From NCBI RefSeq assembly GCF_040529335.1, contig NZ_CP159534.1, positions 1,922,001 through 1,986,000 of the forward strand: a stretch of 64,000 bases of DNA, written 5' to 3'. Below the pieces are notes generated by a model. That model searched no databases. It saw nothing but the letters and a program-made list of their open reading frames with translations, and had not been told where the DNA came from. The position numbers and the translations under genes are program-made. Positions 34,124 through 41,410 of the stretch are shown piece after piece; position 1 is the first letter of the stretch; the number at the start of each line of letters is the position of its first letter. This DNA is from Streptomyces sp. HUAS MG91 (GTDB lineage: Bacteria > Actinomycetota > Actinomycetes > Streptomycetales > Streptomycetaceae).

Positions 34124-34879
34124 ATGGATCTTGGACTGAAGGACCGTGTCTACGTAGTCACCGGCGCCACCCGCGGCCTCGGCAACGCCGCCGCGCGCCA
34201 GCTCGTCGGCGACGGCGCGAAGGTGGTCATCACCGGGCGCGACGAGCAGAAGGTCAAGGACGCCGCAGCCGAGCTGGGCCCGAACGCGTACGGGATCGCC
34301 GCCGACAACGCCGATCCGGCCGTCGCCGAGCGGGTCATCGGCGCCGCGCGCGAGCAGTTCGGCCGGTTCGACGGGATTCTCGTCAGCGTGGGCGGGCCCG
34401 CGCCCGGGTTCGTCGCCGACAACACGGACGAGCAGTGGGAGTCGGCGTTCTCGTCGGTGTTCATGGGCGCGGTGCGGATCGCCAGGACGGCGGCGGCCGA
34501 ACTGGGCGACGGCGGCGTCATCGGGTTCGTGCTCTCCGGGTCCGTGCACGAGCCGATCCCGGGGCTGACCATCTCCAACGGGCTGCGGCCCGGGCTCGCC
34601 GGGTTCGCCAAGTCGCTCGCGGACGAGCTGGGCCCGCGCGGCATCCGGGTCGTCGGGCTGCTGCCGGCCCGCATCGACACGGATCGCGTCCGCGAGCTGG
34701 ACGGGTACTCGGCGGACCCGGAGGCGACCCGGGCCGCCAATGAGTCGCGGATTCCGCTGCGGCGGTACGGCACGCCGGAGGAGTTCGGCAGGGCTGCGGC
34801 GTTCTTCTTGTCGCCGGCCGCGTCGTATCTGACCGGGGTCATGCTGCCGGTCGATGGTGGGTTCCGGCACGGGTTCTGA
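34124..34879 (+). CDS. Atypical SDR protein lacking the catalytic Tyr/Lys
   Basis: 251 residues. Cofactor motif TGATRGLG (residues 13-20) is intact, but where YxxxK should stand the sequence is SNGLR (Ser151, Arg155), and NAG is replaced by SVGGPAPG. This SN-x2-R type forms a recognised SDR subgroup with FabG-like database names. NADP binding is likely; ordinary ketoreductase chemistry is doubtful. ATG at 34124, four bases after the GH15 stop with GGCAGGAT upstream. Ends with the usual PVDGGF. Its job in the GH15 operon is unknown. Confidence 0.85.
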   Translation: MDLGLKDRVYVVTGATRGLGNAAARQLVGDGAKVVITGRDEQKVKDAAAELGPNAYGIAADNADPAVAERVIGAAREQFGRFDGILVSVGGPAPGFVADNTDEQWESAFSSVFMGAVRIARTAAAELGDGGVIGFVLSGSVHEPIPGLTISNGLRPGLAGFAKSLADELGPRGIRVVGLLPARIDTDRVRELDGYSADPEATRAANESRIPLRRYGTPEEFGRAAAFFLSPAASYLTGVMLPVDGGFRHGF

Positions 34880-34902
34880 CCGGTTGCGGTGTGTGGGTGG
34901 GC

Positions 34903-34919
34903 ACGGGGCTGCGCCCCGT
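34903..34919 (+). terminator. Hairpin after the GH15-SDR operon
   Basis: ACGGGGC (34903-34909) pairs with GCCCCGT (34913-34919), loop TGC, 23 bases after the SDR stop. Confidence 0.7.
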
Positions 34920-35042
34920 CAGTCGCCCTGCGGGCTCGTCCTCAAACGCCGGACGGGCTTCGATGCCAACCGCCGGGCGGGCTTGGAGGCCGGCCTCCGG
35001 ATGGGGCTGATGAAGAACCTCCGCCGCGCGGACAGTGAAACG
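34920..35042. repeat. Intergenic repeat-like segment
   Basis: Convergent gap with the phrase GCTCGTCCTCAAACGCCGGA at 34935-34954 followed by CGGGCTT. I recognise this as a short sequence scattered through many Streptomyces intergenic regions; a second diverged CCGGGCGGGCTT follows. No coding potential. No second copy is in this window. Confidence 0.5.
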
Positions 35043-35630
35043 TCAGCTCACTCGCTCCGCGCGGTGTTTGACCGCCTTCAGTCTGACCTCGGTCGGGAGG
35101 GAGTCCAGGCCCGCCGAGTCCCTCGCCCTGGCCAGGGCCTCGTCGCTGAGGCGGTCCAGGGTCGCGCCGGGAGAGGCGTGCGGGGCGAGGGTGAGGCCCA
35201 CGCGGGCCTGCGGGGCGGAGCGGCGGCCGGTCAGCAGCGCACCGGCCCGCTCCACTCCGTCCAGCGCCTCGGCACCGCTCACCAGGACGCTCTCCAGGGC
35301 CCGGCCGCGCAGCAGCGCGCCCTCGCCGTCGCCCGTGTCGACCAGGACCTCGCTGAGCCGGCGCCTGCGGAACTGGGCGACCAGCCACCACAGCGCGAGC
35401 AGCACGACGACGCCGAGCGCGGCGATCACCACCGGCCACCACCAGCCGTCGTCGCGCCAGCGCTGCCGGTCCGCGACGCTGAGCAGGACGTCCTTCTTGC
35501 CGTCGTGGATCCACCAGGACGGCGGCTTCACCCCGAGCCCGACGGCGAGCACCGAGCCGCCGCCGACCACCAGGAGCAGGCCGAGCAGGCCGAGCACGAT
35601 CCGGTTCACGGTCCTGAGCACGCCGGTCAT
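35043..35630 (-). CDS. amaP: Alkaline shock response membrane anchor protein AmaP
   Basis: 195 residues: an N-terminal helix (IVLGLLGLLLVVGGGSVLAVGLG), an external segment, a second helix (WPVVIAALGVVVLLALWWLVA) and a cytosolic domain resembling Asp23-type beta/alpha elements (EVLVDTGDGEGALLRGRALESVL...ARVGLTLAPHASPGATLDRL). In Firmicutes AmaP anchors Asp23 at the membrane. It is the last gene of the five-gene unit 37324-35043 and overlaps the previous stop by four bases. The overlap and the Asp23 neighbours make the name secure. Confidence 0.85.
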   Translation of the reverse strand: MTGVLRTVNRIVLGLLGLLLVVGGGSVLAVGLGVKPPSWWIHDGKKDVLLSVADRQRWRDDGWWWPVVIAALGVVVLLALWWLVAQFRRRRLSEVLVDTGDGEGALLRGRALESVLVSGAEALDGVERAGALLTGRRSAPQARVGLTLAPHASPGATLDRLSDEALARARDSAGLDSLPTEVRLKAVKHRAERVS

Positions 35631-36283
35631 CCCTTCCGTCCGGGCCGGGCCACGCGCACCGAGAGGCGGGGCGCGGAAGCGAGCCCGAGGCCGGTGATGC
35701 CGTCGCCCAGCGCGGTGTCCAAGTCGGCCCGTACGTCGTCGAGTTCACGGAAGTGCGAGACCGCCCGCACCTCCACCTTGGACCGCTTCGTCCGGACCCG
35801 TACGGACTGCACGCCCGCCACCTCCATGGCCCGGTCGCGCAGCACCATGGCGGCGGCGTCCCGGTGCAGGCCCGCACGGACGTCGCTGTGGGTCCTGCGC
35901 ATCGGGAGGACCGCGCGCAGCCCCGGCGTCACCGCGAGGACGATCAGCCACAGGCCGAGCGCGGCGGCGACTCCGGCGCCGATCAGTACGGCGGTGTCGT
36001 CGAGCGGGCGGGTGGCGAGGTCGTCGGCGAGCGTGCGGCGCCACTGCATGGCGTCGCGTCCGGCCCGCACGGCGGCGATGTCGTACAGCAGTACGCCGGC
36101 GGCGCCGAGCAGGACCAGGGCTGCGAGACCGGCGGGGATCCGCCGGCCCGACCAGAACCTGCCGGACTTCTGCTCGCCCTCCAGAGTGGGACGCGGCTCG
36201 TAGGCGGACGCCGACCGGCCGAGGCCGTCGGTGGCGTCCGGGGCGCTCTCGACCACCGGCATCGGCCGGGTGGGCTCGCTCAT
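35627..36283 (-). CDS. DUF6286-type membrane protein of the Asp23 operon
   Basis: 218 residues. Disordered N-terminus (~1-45), two helices (GLAALVLLGAAGVLLYDIAAVRAG and AVLIGAGVAAALGLWLIVLAVTPGL) and a C-terminal cytosolic module VRAGLHRDAAAMVLRDRAMEVAGVQSVRVRTKRSKVEVRA, which itself resembles one Asp23-like repeat. ATG at 36283 with GGGGAGG upstream, overlapping the preceding Asp23 gene (ATGA). Probably an additional membrane tether for Asp23 proteins. Confidence 0.8.
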   Translation of the reverse strand: MSEPTRPMPVVESAPDATDGLGRSASAYEPRPTLEGEQKSGRFWSGRRIPAGLAALVLLGAAGVLLYDIAAVRAGRDAMQWRRTLADDLATRPLDDTAVLIGAGVAAALGLWLIVLAVTPGLRAVLPMRRTHSDVRAGLHRDAAAMVLRDRAMEVAGVQSVRVRTKRSKVEVRAVSHFRELDDVRADLDTALGDGITGLGLASAPRLSVRVARPGRKG

Positions 36284-36615
36284 CGGATCCTCCCCCGGTC
36301 GGTGTCCGCCGAGTGCAGTCGCTCCACCAGAACGGTCACCTCCGGCACCTCCATGCCCGCCAACGTCCGCACCCGCTCGGCCACTCGGCGGCGCACGGCG
36401 CCGCACTGGGCGCCGATGTCCGCCGGGAAACCGAGCTCCAGGCTGATGCGCACGCGCGCGGTGTCCTGGTGCACGGTGACCGCGGCGTGCGGGGGCGCGC
36501 CGTCCTCGGGAATCGTGTCCAGCGCCTCACGTGCCGCGTGCGCGGCGATCTTCGCGACGACCCGGTCGGCGATCCGGGTCGCGCCGCGCTCGGCAGGCGC
36601 GACCTGTGCCGCCAT
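36280..36615 (-). CDS. Asp23/Gls24 family envelope stress protein (short)
   Basis: 111 residues, single Asp23 domain: RIADRVVAKIAAHAAREAL at the N-terminus, then beta strands AAVTVHQDTARVRISLELGFP and the helix VRRRVAERVRTLAGMEVPEVTVLVERL. Asp23 proteins form membrane-associated assemblies tied to cell-envelope stress in Firmicutes; in Streptomyces the role is not established. Translationally coupled to the DUF6286 gene and three bases from the small membrane protein upstream. Confidence 0.85.
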   Translation of the reverse strand: MAAQVAPAERGATRIADRVVAKIAAHAAREALDTIPEDGAPPHAAVTVHQDTARVRISLELGFPADIGAQCGAVRRRVAERVRTLAGMEVPEVTVLVERLHSADTDRGRIR

Positions 36616-36618
36616 CGG

Positions 36619-36804
36619 TCACCGCCGCCGGTCGCCGCGGGCGCGGAAGAACTCGCCGGGTTCCAGGTCCCCTTCGAGGAACCGGCCCGCGACGAAGCCG
36701 ATGGCGCCGAGCGCCGCCACCAGCAGGAAGGCCCCGAACCCACCGAAGTAACCGGCGAACCCGAGGGCCATGCCGGCGATCATGCCGATCACGGCCAGAT
36801 TCAT
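36619..36804 (-). CDS. Small two-helix membrane protein (DUF2273-like)
   Basis: 61 residues: a glycine-rich helix pair (LAVIGMIAGMALGFAGYFGGFGAFLLVAALGAIGFVAG) and a charged tail ending ARGDRRR. DUF2273 proteins accompany Asp23 genes in Firmicutes; size, topology and position match. ATG at 36804 with GGAGAAGGAG just upstream. Confidence 0.8.
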   Translation of the reverse strand: MNLAVIGMIAGMALGFAGYFGGFGAFLLVAALGAIGFVAGRFLEGDLEPGEFFRARGDRRR

Positions 36805-36853
36805 CGTGCGCTCCTTCTCCGGGGCCTTCTGCCGAGCCCACTACGCATTGCGG

Positions 36854-37324
36854 TCACTGGAGCCGTGACTCCGGCTCTTCGTCTTCCTCGTCGGGCAGCT
36901 TCACATCGCTGACGGCGATGTTCACCTCGACGACCTCGAGACCCGTCATGCGCTCGACGGCCGCGATCACGTTCTCCCGTACGGCGCGCGCGGTGTCCGC
37001 GATCGACACGCCGTACTCGACGACGATCTCCAGGTCGAGCGCGGTCTGCACCTCGCCGACCTCGGCCTTGACGCCTCGGGAGACGGACTTGGTGGACCCG
37101 CCGGGCACCCGGTCCCGGACGGCGCCGAAGGTGCGCGAGAGGCCACTGCCCATCGCGTGCACGCCGGGGACGTCGCGCGCGGCGAGTCCGGCGATCTTCT
37201 CGACGACGCCGTCGGCGATGGTGGTGCGGCCGCGGCCCGCGGGGTCGCCACCGCCCTTCTTGGTCACGTTGGTCCGGCCGGGGGGCGCGGACGTGTCGCC
37301 CGGCTTCTGTGCGATGTCGCTCAT
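36854..37324 (-). CDS. Asp23/Gls24 family envelope stress protein (long)
   Basis: 156 residues. Low-complexity N-terminus (~30 residues), then the canonical Asp23 core GRTTIADGVVEKIAGLAARDVPGVHAMG, ALDLEIVVEYGVSIADTARAVRENV and MTGLEVVEVNIAVSDVKLP. First gene of the five-gene minus-strand unit. ATG at 37324 with GAGGGGA upstream. Divergent from a related-looking protein at 37436; the 110-base gap must hold both promoters. Confidence 0.9.
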   Translation of the reverse strand: MSDIAQKPGDTSAPPGRTNVTKKGGGDPAGRGRTTIADGVVEKIAGLAARDVPGVHAMGSGLSRTFGAVRDRVPGGSTKSVSRGVKAEVGEVQTALDLEIVVEYGVSIADTARAVRENVIAAVERMTGLEVVEVNIAVSDVKLPDEEDEEPESRLQ

Positions 37325-37435
37325 CGGGGGTGTCCCCTCTTGTGAGGTGCGGTCTCCCAGCGGGATCCTGCCTTCTTTCGCCCACATTAAGTGCGGTTAC
37401 CCGAGCCCGCGCCCGGGATGAGGCAGCCTGGGTGG

Positions 37436-38170
37436 ATGATGGCAGACCGATGGGCACAGGCAGTGCGGCAACAGCTCGGATTCGGCAGGCTGCTGCCACT
37501 GGGCGGACCGGGTGACGGCGCATGGATCACGGAGGTCGCGGCGGTGGAGGCCCTGCGCCGGTCCGTCGCCGCGGTGAACGGGGTACGGCTGGGGTCGCTG
37601 CGGCTCGCTCCGGCCGATCCGGACGGCTCGTATACGTCCGTGGTACCGGCCCCGCCGAGCGCGCTGGCGCCGGGACCGCTGCGGATCGGGGCGGAGTGCG
37701 CGGCGACGGCCGACGAGCCGTTGCCGCGGGCCGCGGCGCGGCTGCGGGAGGCGCTCGCGCAGGCCGCGCGGGACGGGCTCGGCCTGGTGGTGGCCGAGGT
37801 GGATCTTCAGGTGACGGCGCTGCTGGACACCGACCCGGAACCGGCGCGGAAGCCGGAGAAGGAGGAGTCCGCCGAGGCGCCGACCGAGAAGTCCGCCCCG
37901 GAGGGTGACGAGGGCCGCGCGGCGCGGGCGGCGCAGGGGGTCGCCGGGGTGGCGCGGCTGACGGGCGCGCTGGGCGGGCTGGGCCGGGCGGTGCACATCG
38001 AGGAGAGCGCTGCCCCGGCGGCGCTGGCGCACCGGCACGTCCGCGTGGAGCTGGCGGTGTCCTCGTCGCACCGGGCCCTGGACGTGGCGCGGGCCGTCCG
38101 CGAGGCCGTGTCCACGGCGCTCACCGACGGCCCGAGCGTGGCGGTGCTGGTCACCGAGGTGACCCCGTGA
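37436..38170 (+). CDS. Divergent double Asp23-like protein of the Asp23 locus
   Basis: 244 residues, no clear database name by eye (relatives are sometimes called nucleopolyhedrovirus P10 family, which says nothing about function). Two halves look like diverged Asp23 repeats: WITEVAAVEALRRSVAAVNGVRLGSLRLAP near the N-terminus, and HVRVELAVSSSHRALDVARAVREAVSTAL...SVAVLVTEV at the C-terminus, separated by a Glu/Pro/Lys-rich linker (~residues 130-165). ATG at 37436 or 37439. Its position facing the Asp23 operon supports a shared role. Confidence 0.65.
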   Translation: MMADRWAQAVRQQLGFGRLLPLGGPGDGAWITEVAAVEALRRSVAAVNGVRLGSLRLAPADPDGSYTSVVPAPPSALAPGPLRIGAECAATADEPLPRAAARLREALAQAARDGLGLVVAEVDLQVTALLDTDPEPARKPEKEESAEAPTEKSAPEGDEGRAARAAQGVAGVARLTGALGGLGRAVHIEESAAPAALAHRHVRVELAVSSSHRALDVARAVREAVSTALTDGPSVAVLVTEVTP

Positions 38171-38177
38171 GATCGCG

Positions 38178-38969
38178 TCAGTCGCTGATGCCCGCGAGAT
38201 CCCGCAGTCGGCGTCCCTGAGCCTCCCGCTCGGCGATGCGCTGCTTGTCGAGGGTCCGGCCGGAGGCGCCCTGGAGCAGCGCCTTGGTCTCGATCACGGC
38301 GTCGCGCGGCGCGGCGAGGAGCGCGCCGACCAGGTCGGACGTGGCCGCGTCCAGAGCGTCCGCGGGCACGGCGACATTGGCCAGACCGCCGGCCACGGCC
38401 TCGTCGGCGTGCACATAGCGCCCGGTCACGCAGATCTCCAGGGCGCGCGCGTAGCCGACGAGCGAGACGAGCGGGTGCGTGCCGGTCAGGTCCGGTACGA
38501 GGCCGAGGCTGGTCTCGCGCATCGAGAACTGCACGTCGTCGGCGACGACGCGCAGGTCGCAGGAGAGGGCGAGCTGGAAGCCAGCGCCGATGGCGTGGCC
38601 CTGGACCACGGCGACGGACAGGATGTCGCTGCGCCGCAGCCAGGTGAAGGCGTCCTGGTACTCGGCGATCGTCGAGTCCAGGACGTCGTCGTCGCCGCGT
38701 GCCAGGTCGATGAAGGACGGCTCGCCGTCGAAACCCTCGGGCGTGAACGCCTGACGGTCCAGGCCCGCGGAGAAGGACTTGCCCTCGCCGCGCACCACGA
38801 CGACCCGTACGGAGCCCGGCAGTGACCGCCCGGCTTCGGTCAACGCCCGCCACAGAGCGGGAGACTGAGCGTTGCGCCTGTCCGGGTTGGTCAGGGTCAC
38901 CGTGGCGATCGCGTCGTCGACGGTGAGCCGGACCCCGTCCTTGTCGAGCAGGGGTACGAGCGTAGCCAT
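38178..38969 (-). CDS. Enoyl-CoA hydratase/isomerase family protein
   Basis: 263-residue crotonase. Oxyanion-hole segments RGEGKSFSAGLDRQ and GHAIGAGFQLALSCDLRVVADD are present. At the usual catalytic Glu positions the sequence is SMRETSLGLVPDLTGTHPLV, so one Glu-like position is retained but the second is unclear. Role in fatty or branched-chain acyl-CoA breakdown by homology. ATG at 38969. Convergent with the Asp23-like gene (stop codons 7 bases apart). Confidence 0.87.
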   Translation of the reverse strand: MATLVPLLDKDGVRLTVDDAIATVTLTNPDRRNAQSPALWRALTEAGRSLPGSVRVVVVRGEGKSFSAGLDRQAFTPEGFDGEPSFIDLARGDDDVLDSTIAEYQDAFTWLRRSDILSVAVVQGHAIGAGFQLALSCDLRVVADDVQFSMRETSLGLVPDLTGTHPLVSLVGYARALEICVTGRYVHADEAVAGGLANVAVPADALDAATSDLVGALLAAPRDAVIETKALLQGASGRTLDKQRIAEREAQGRRLRDLAGISD

Positions 38970-39032
38970 CTGGGCCTCCGAGTCTGCGCAGTCGTGTCCA
39001 CGAACGACGTGAACGACCTAAGTGACTGCACA

Positions 39033-39072
39033 GTAACCACCCGGCCGATCGGGGAACCGACCGGGTGGTCAC
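39033..39072 (-). terminator. Terminator after gbn
   Basis: GTAACCACCCGG (39033-39044) pairs with CCGGGTGGTCAC (39061-39072) with one mismatch. It lies 49 bases downstream of the gbn stop on the minus strand. Confidence 0.75.
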
Positions 39073-39120
39073 CGCGGGAGCCGGTGCGGCCCGCCGCCCG
39101 GGGGCGGAGGGCCGGCCGCG

Positions 39121-39342
39121 TCAGCTTGCCGCGGCCTTCTTGCCTCGCGTGGCCCCGCCGCGACCGCGCAGCGTGACCCCGGACTCGCTGAGCATCCGGT
39201 GCACGAAGCCATACGAGCGGCCGGTCTCCTCGGCCAGTGCCCGAATGCTCGCACCGGAGTCGTACTTCTTCTTCAGGTCTGCCGCGAGCTTGTCGCGCGC
39301 GGCGCCGGTCACCCGGCTGCCCTTCTTCAGAGTCTCGGCCAC
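39121..39342 (-). CDS. gbn: Gbn-type nucleoid-associated HTH protein
   Basis: 73 residues, basic: AETLKKGSRVTGAARDKLAADLKKKYDSGASIRALAEETGRSYGFVHRMLSESGVTLRGRGGATRGKK. One HTH (residues ~28-50) and a Lys/Arg tail. It matches my memory of S. coelicolor SCO1839, named Gbn, an actinobacterial nucleoid-associated protein that binds GATC sites and affects development. GTG at 39342 with GAGGAGG 8 bases upstream; upstream extensions lack an RBS. The DNA upstream is strikingly rich in GATC. Confidence 0.88.
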   Translation of the reverse strand: MAETLKKGSRVTGAARDKLAADLKKKYDSGASIRALAEETGRSYGFVHRMLSESGVTLRGRGGATRGKKAAAS

Positions 39343-39716
39343 CCGTGCCTCCTCATGGGAAGTGCGCTCTGGATTTCCCATGATCACCCCTCCCGGCCGT
39401 CCTGGCCACCCATTCGGCAAGGTCCGTAGGCCGGGAATTCCCGCCGCGAAGGGGATCCACACGAGTGGAATTCGTGGTTCCGGAGGCTTTCCGGACCCCC
39501 CGGAACCACCCCTTCGAAAAAACCGGCAGGTCAGCGACTGCCCAGGCGCCCCAAGGGCTTCAGGGCCGAGAAGGGGGCGAAATCCGTGTAGGACACACCT
39601 CGGTACGAGGCGATCTCACTCAGATGAAGGATCACGACTCGGCCGAATGATCCATACCGAGTGGATCATCTCTTCGATCAAGCGGTGCTGACGTCTTCCG
39701 GGCGGCCCGGAGCCGG
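39343..39716. promoter_or_regulatory. gbn upstream region with clustered GATC sites and a palindrome
   Basis: 374 bases between gbn and the ABC-F gene. GATC occurs at 39382, 39454, 39612, 39630, 39649, 39664 and 39676, five of them within 68 bases. Two sit in a perfect inverted repeat ATGATCCA (39647-39654) / TGGATCAT (39662-39669). As Gbn is a GATC-binding protein, autoregulation or a nucleoprotein focus is plausible. No gene seen in the gap. Confidence 0.65.
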
Positions 39717-41315
39717 TCAGGCGAGTGCGACGAGGTCCGCGTAGGTCTGGCCCCACAGGTCCTCGACGCCGTCCGGGAGCAGGATGATCCGCTCCGGCTG
39801 CAGCGCCTCGACGGCGCCCTCGTCGTGCGTGACCAGAACGACCGCGCCCTTGTAGGTGCGCAGCGCGCCGAGGATCTCCTCGCGGCTGGCGGGGTCGAGG
39901 TTGTTCGTGGGCTCGTCGAGGAGCAGCACGTTCGCCGACGAGACCACCAGGGTCGCGAGGGCGAGCCGGGTCTTCTCGCCGCCGGAGAGCACACCGGCCG
40001 GCTTGTCGACGTCGTCGCCGGAGAACAGGAACGAGCCGAGCACCTTGCGGACCTCCACGAGGTCCAGGTCGGGCGCGGACGAGCGCATGTTCTCCAGGAC
40101 GGTGCGCTCGGGGTCGAGCGTCTCGTGCTCCTGGGCGTAGTAGCCGAGCTTGAGGCCGTGGCCCTCGACGACCTCGCCGGTGTCGGGCTTCTCGGTGCCC
40201 GCGAGGAGGCGGAGCAGGGTGGTCTTGCCCGCACCGTTCAGCCCGAGGATGACGACGCGCGAGCCCTTGTCGATGGCCAGGTCGACGTCGGTGAAGATCT
40301 CCAGCGAGCCGTACGACTTCGACAGGCCCTCGGCCATCAGCGGCGTCTTGCCGCAGGGCGCGGGGTCGGGGAAGCGCAGCTTGGCGACCTTGTCGCTCTG
40401 GCGCACCGCCTCCAGGCCGGCGAGCAGCTTGTCGGCGCGGCGGGCCATGTTCTGCGCGGCGACCGTCTTGGTGGCCTTGGCGCGCATCTTGTCCGCCTGC
40501 GCGTTCAGCGAGGCGGCCTTCTTCTCGGCGTTCTGCCGCTCGCGCTTGCGGCGCTTCTCGTCGGCCTCGCGCTGCTGCTGGTAGAGCTTCCAGCCCATGT
40601 TGTAGACGTCGATCTGGGAGCGGTTGGCGTCCAGGTAGAAGACCTTGTTGACGACCGTCTCGACCAGGTCGACGTCGTGGGAGATCACGATGAAGCCGCC
40701 GCTGTACGTCTTCAGGTAGTCGCGCAGCCAGACGATCGAGTCCGCGTCCAGGTGGTTCGTGGGCTCGTCGAGGAGCAGGGTGTCCGCGTCCGAGAAGAGG
40801 ATGCGGGCCAGCTCGATGCGGCGCCGCTGACCGCCGGAGAGCGTGTGCAGGGGCTGGCCGAGCACCCGGTCCGGGAGGTTGAGCGCGGCGGCGATGGTGG
40901 CGGCCTCGGCCTCGGCGGCGTACCCGCCCTTGGTGAGGAACTCCGTCTCCTGGCGCTCGTACTGCTTGAGGGCCTTGGCCTGGGTGGCGCCCGTGCCGTT
41001 GGCGATGCGCTGCTCGTTCTCGCGCATCTTGCGCATCAGGGTGTCGAGGCCGCGGGCGGACAGGATGCGGTCGCGCGCGAGCACGTCGAGGTCGCCGGTG
41101 CGCGGGTCCTGCGGCAGATAGCCGACCTCGCCGGAGCGGGAGATGGTGCCGGCGGCCGGGATGCCCTCACCGGCCAGGCACTTGGTGAGGGTGGTCTTGC
41201 CCGCGCCGTTGCGCCCGACGAGGCCGATGCGGTCGCCCTTGGCGACACGGAAGTTGGCGTTCTCGATGAGGATGCGGGCGCCTGCGCGCAGTTCGATACC
41301 GGATGCGGTGATCAC
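39717..41315 (-). CDS. ABC-F family ATPase (ribosome-associated type)
   Basis: 532 residues, two fused nucleotide-binding domains and no membrane part. Walker A motifs GRNGAGKTT and GLNGAGKTT; signatures LSGGQRRRIELARIL and LSGGEKTRLALATLV; Walker B LLLDEPTNHLD and LLLDEPTNNLD. The basic interdomain linker (READEKRRKRERQNAEKKAASLNAQADKMRAKA) is the P-site tRNA interaction motif of ABC-F proteins. They act on the ribosome in translation or antibiotic protection; this one looks like a housekeeping subfamily. GTG start at 41315. An eight-codon reading frame lies 58 bases upstream. Confidence 0.93.
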   Translation of the reverse strand: MITASGIELRAGARILIENANFRVAKGDRIGLVGRNGAGKTTLTKCLAGEGIPAAGTISRSGEVGYLPQDPRTGDLDVLARDRILSARGLDTLMRKMRENEQRIANGTGATQAKALKQYERQETEFLTKGGYAAEAEAATIAAALNLPDRVLGQPLHTLSGGQRRRIELARILFSDADTLLLDEPTNHLDADSIVWLRDYLKTYSGGFIVISHDVDLVETVVNKVFYLDANRSQIDVYNMGWKLYQQQREADEKRRKRERQNAEKKAASLNAQADKMRAKATKTVAAQNMARRADKLLAGLEAVRQSDKVAKLRFPDPAPCGKTPLMAEGLSKSYGSLEIFTDVDLAIDKGSRVVILGLNGAGKTTLLRLLAGTEKPDTGEVVEGHGLKLGYYAQEHETLDPERTVLENMRSSAPDLDLVEVRKVLGSFLFSGDDVDKPAGVLSGGEKTRLALATLVVSSANVLLLDEPTNNLDPASREEILGALRTYKGAVVLVTHDEGAVEALQPERIILLPDGVEDLWGQTYADLVALA

Positions 41316-41373
41316 GGGTGGGTCTCCAGGGCAGTGAACGGCTGATTGACGGGTCGGGGGCCGGTCTGTGCCG

Positions 41374-41400
41374 CTAATGCACCCAGAGAAGAAACGTCAT
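41374..41400 (-). CDS. Possible leader peptide MTFLLWVH upstream of ABC-F gene
   Basis: Nine codons including TAG in the ABC-F 5' region. A TAAGCT -10-like box (41408-41413 on the minus strand) lies seven bases before the ATG, so it could be read from a leaderless start at the first base of the transcript. Leader peptides control several antibiotic-responsive ABC-F genes by ribosome stalling. I see no clear terminator in the 58 bases that follow, and conservation is unchecked. Confidence 0.4.
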   Translation of the reverse strand: MTFLLWVH

Positions 41401-41410
41401 ACAGCCCAGC

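Noticed and set aside
31099..34125. 1008-codon open frame on the minus strand opposite SURF1 and GH15
   Set aside because: It is the antisense of well-supported genes, and its product is low-complexity Arg/Gly/Val/Leu typical of shadow frames in GC-rich DNA. It also runs through a terminator hairpin.
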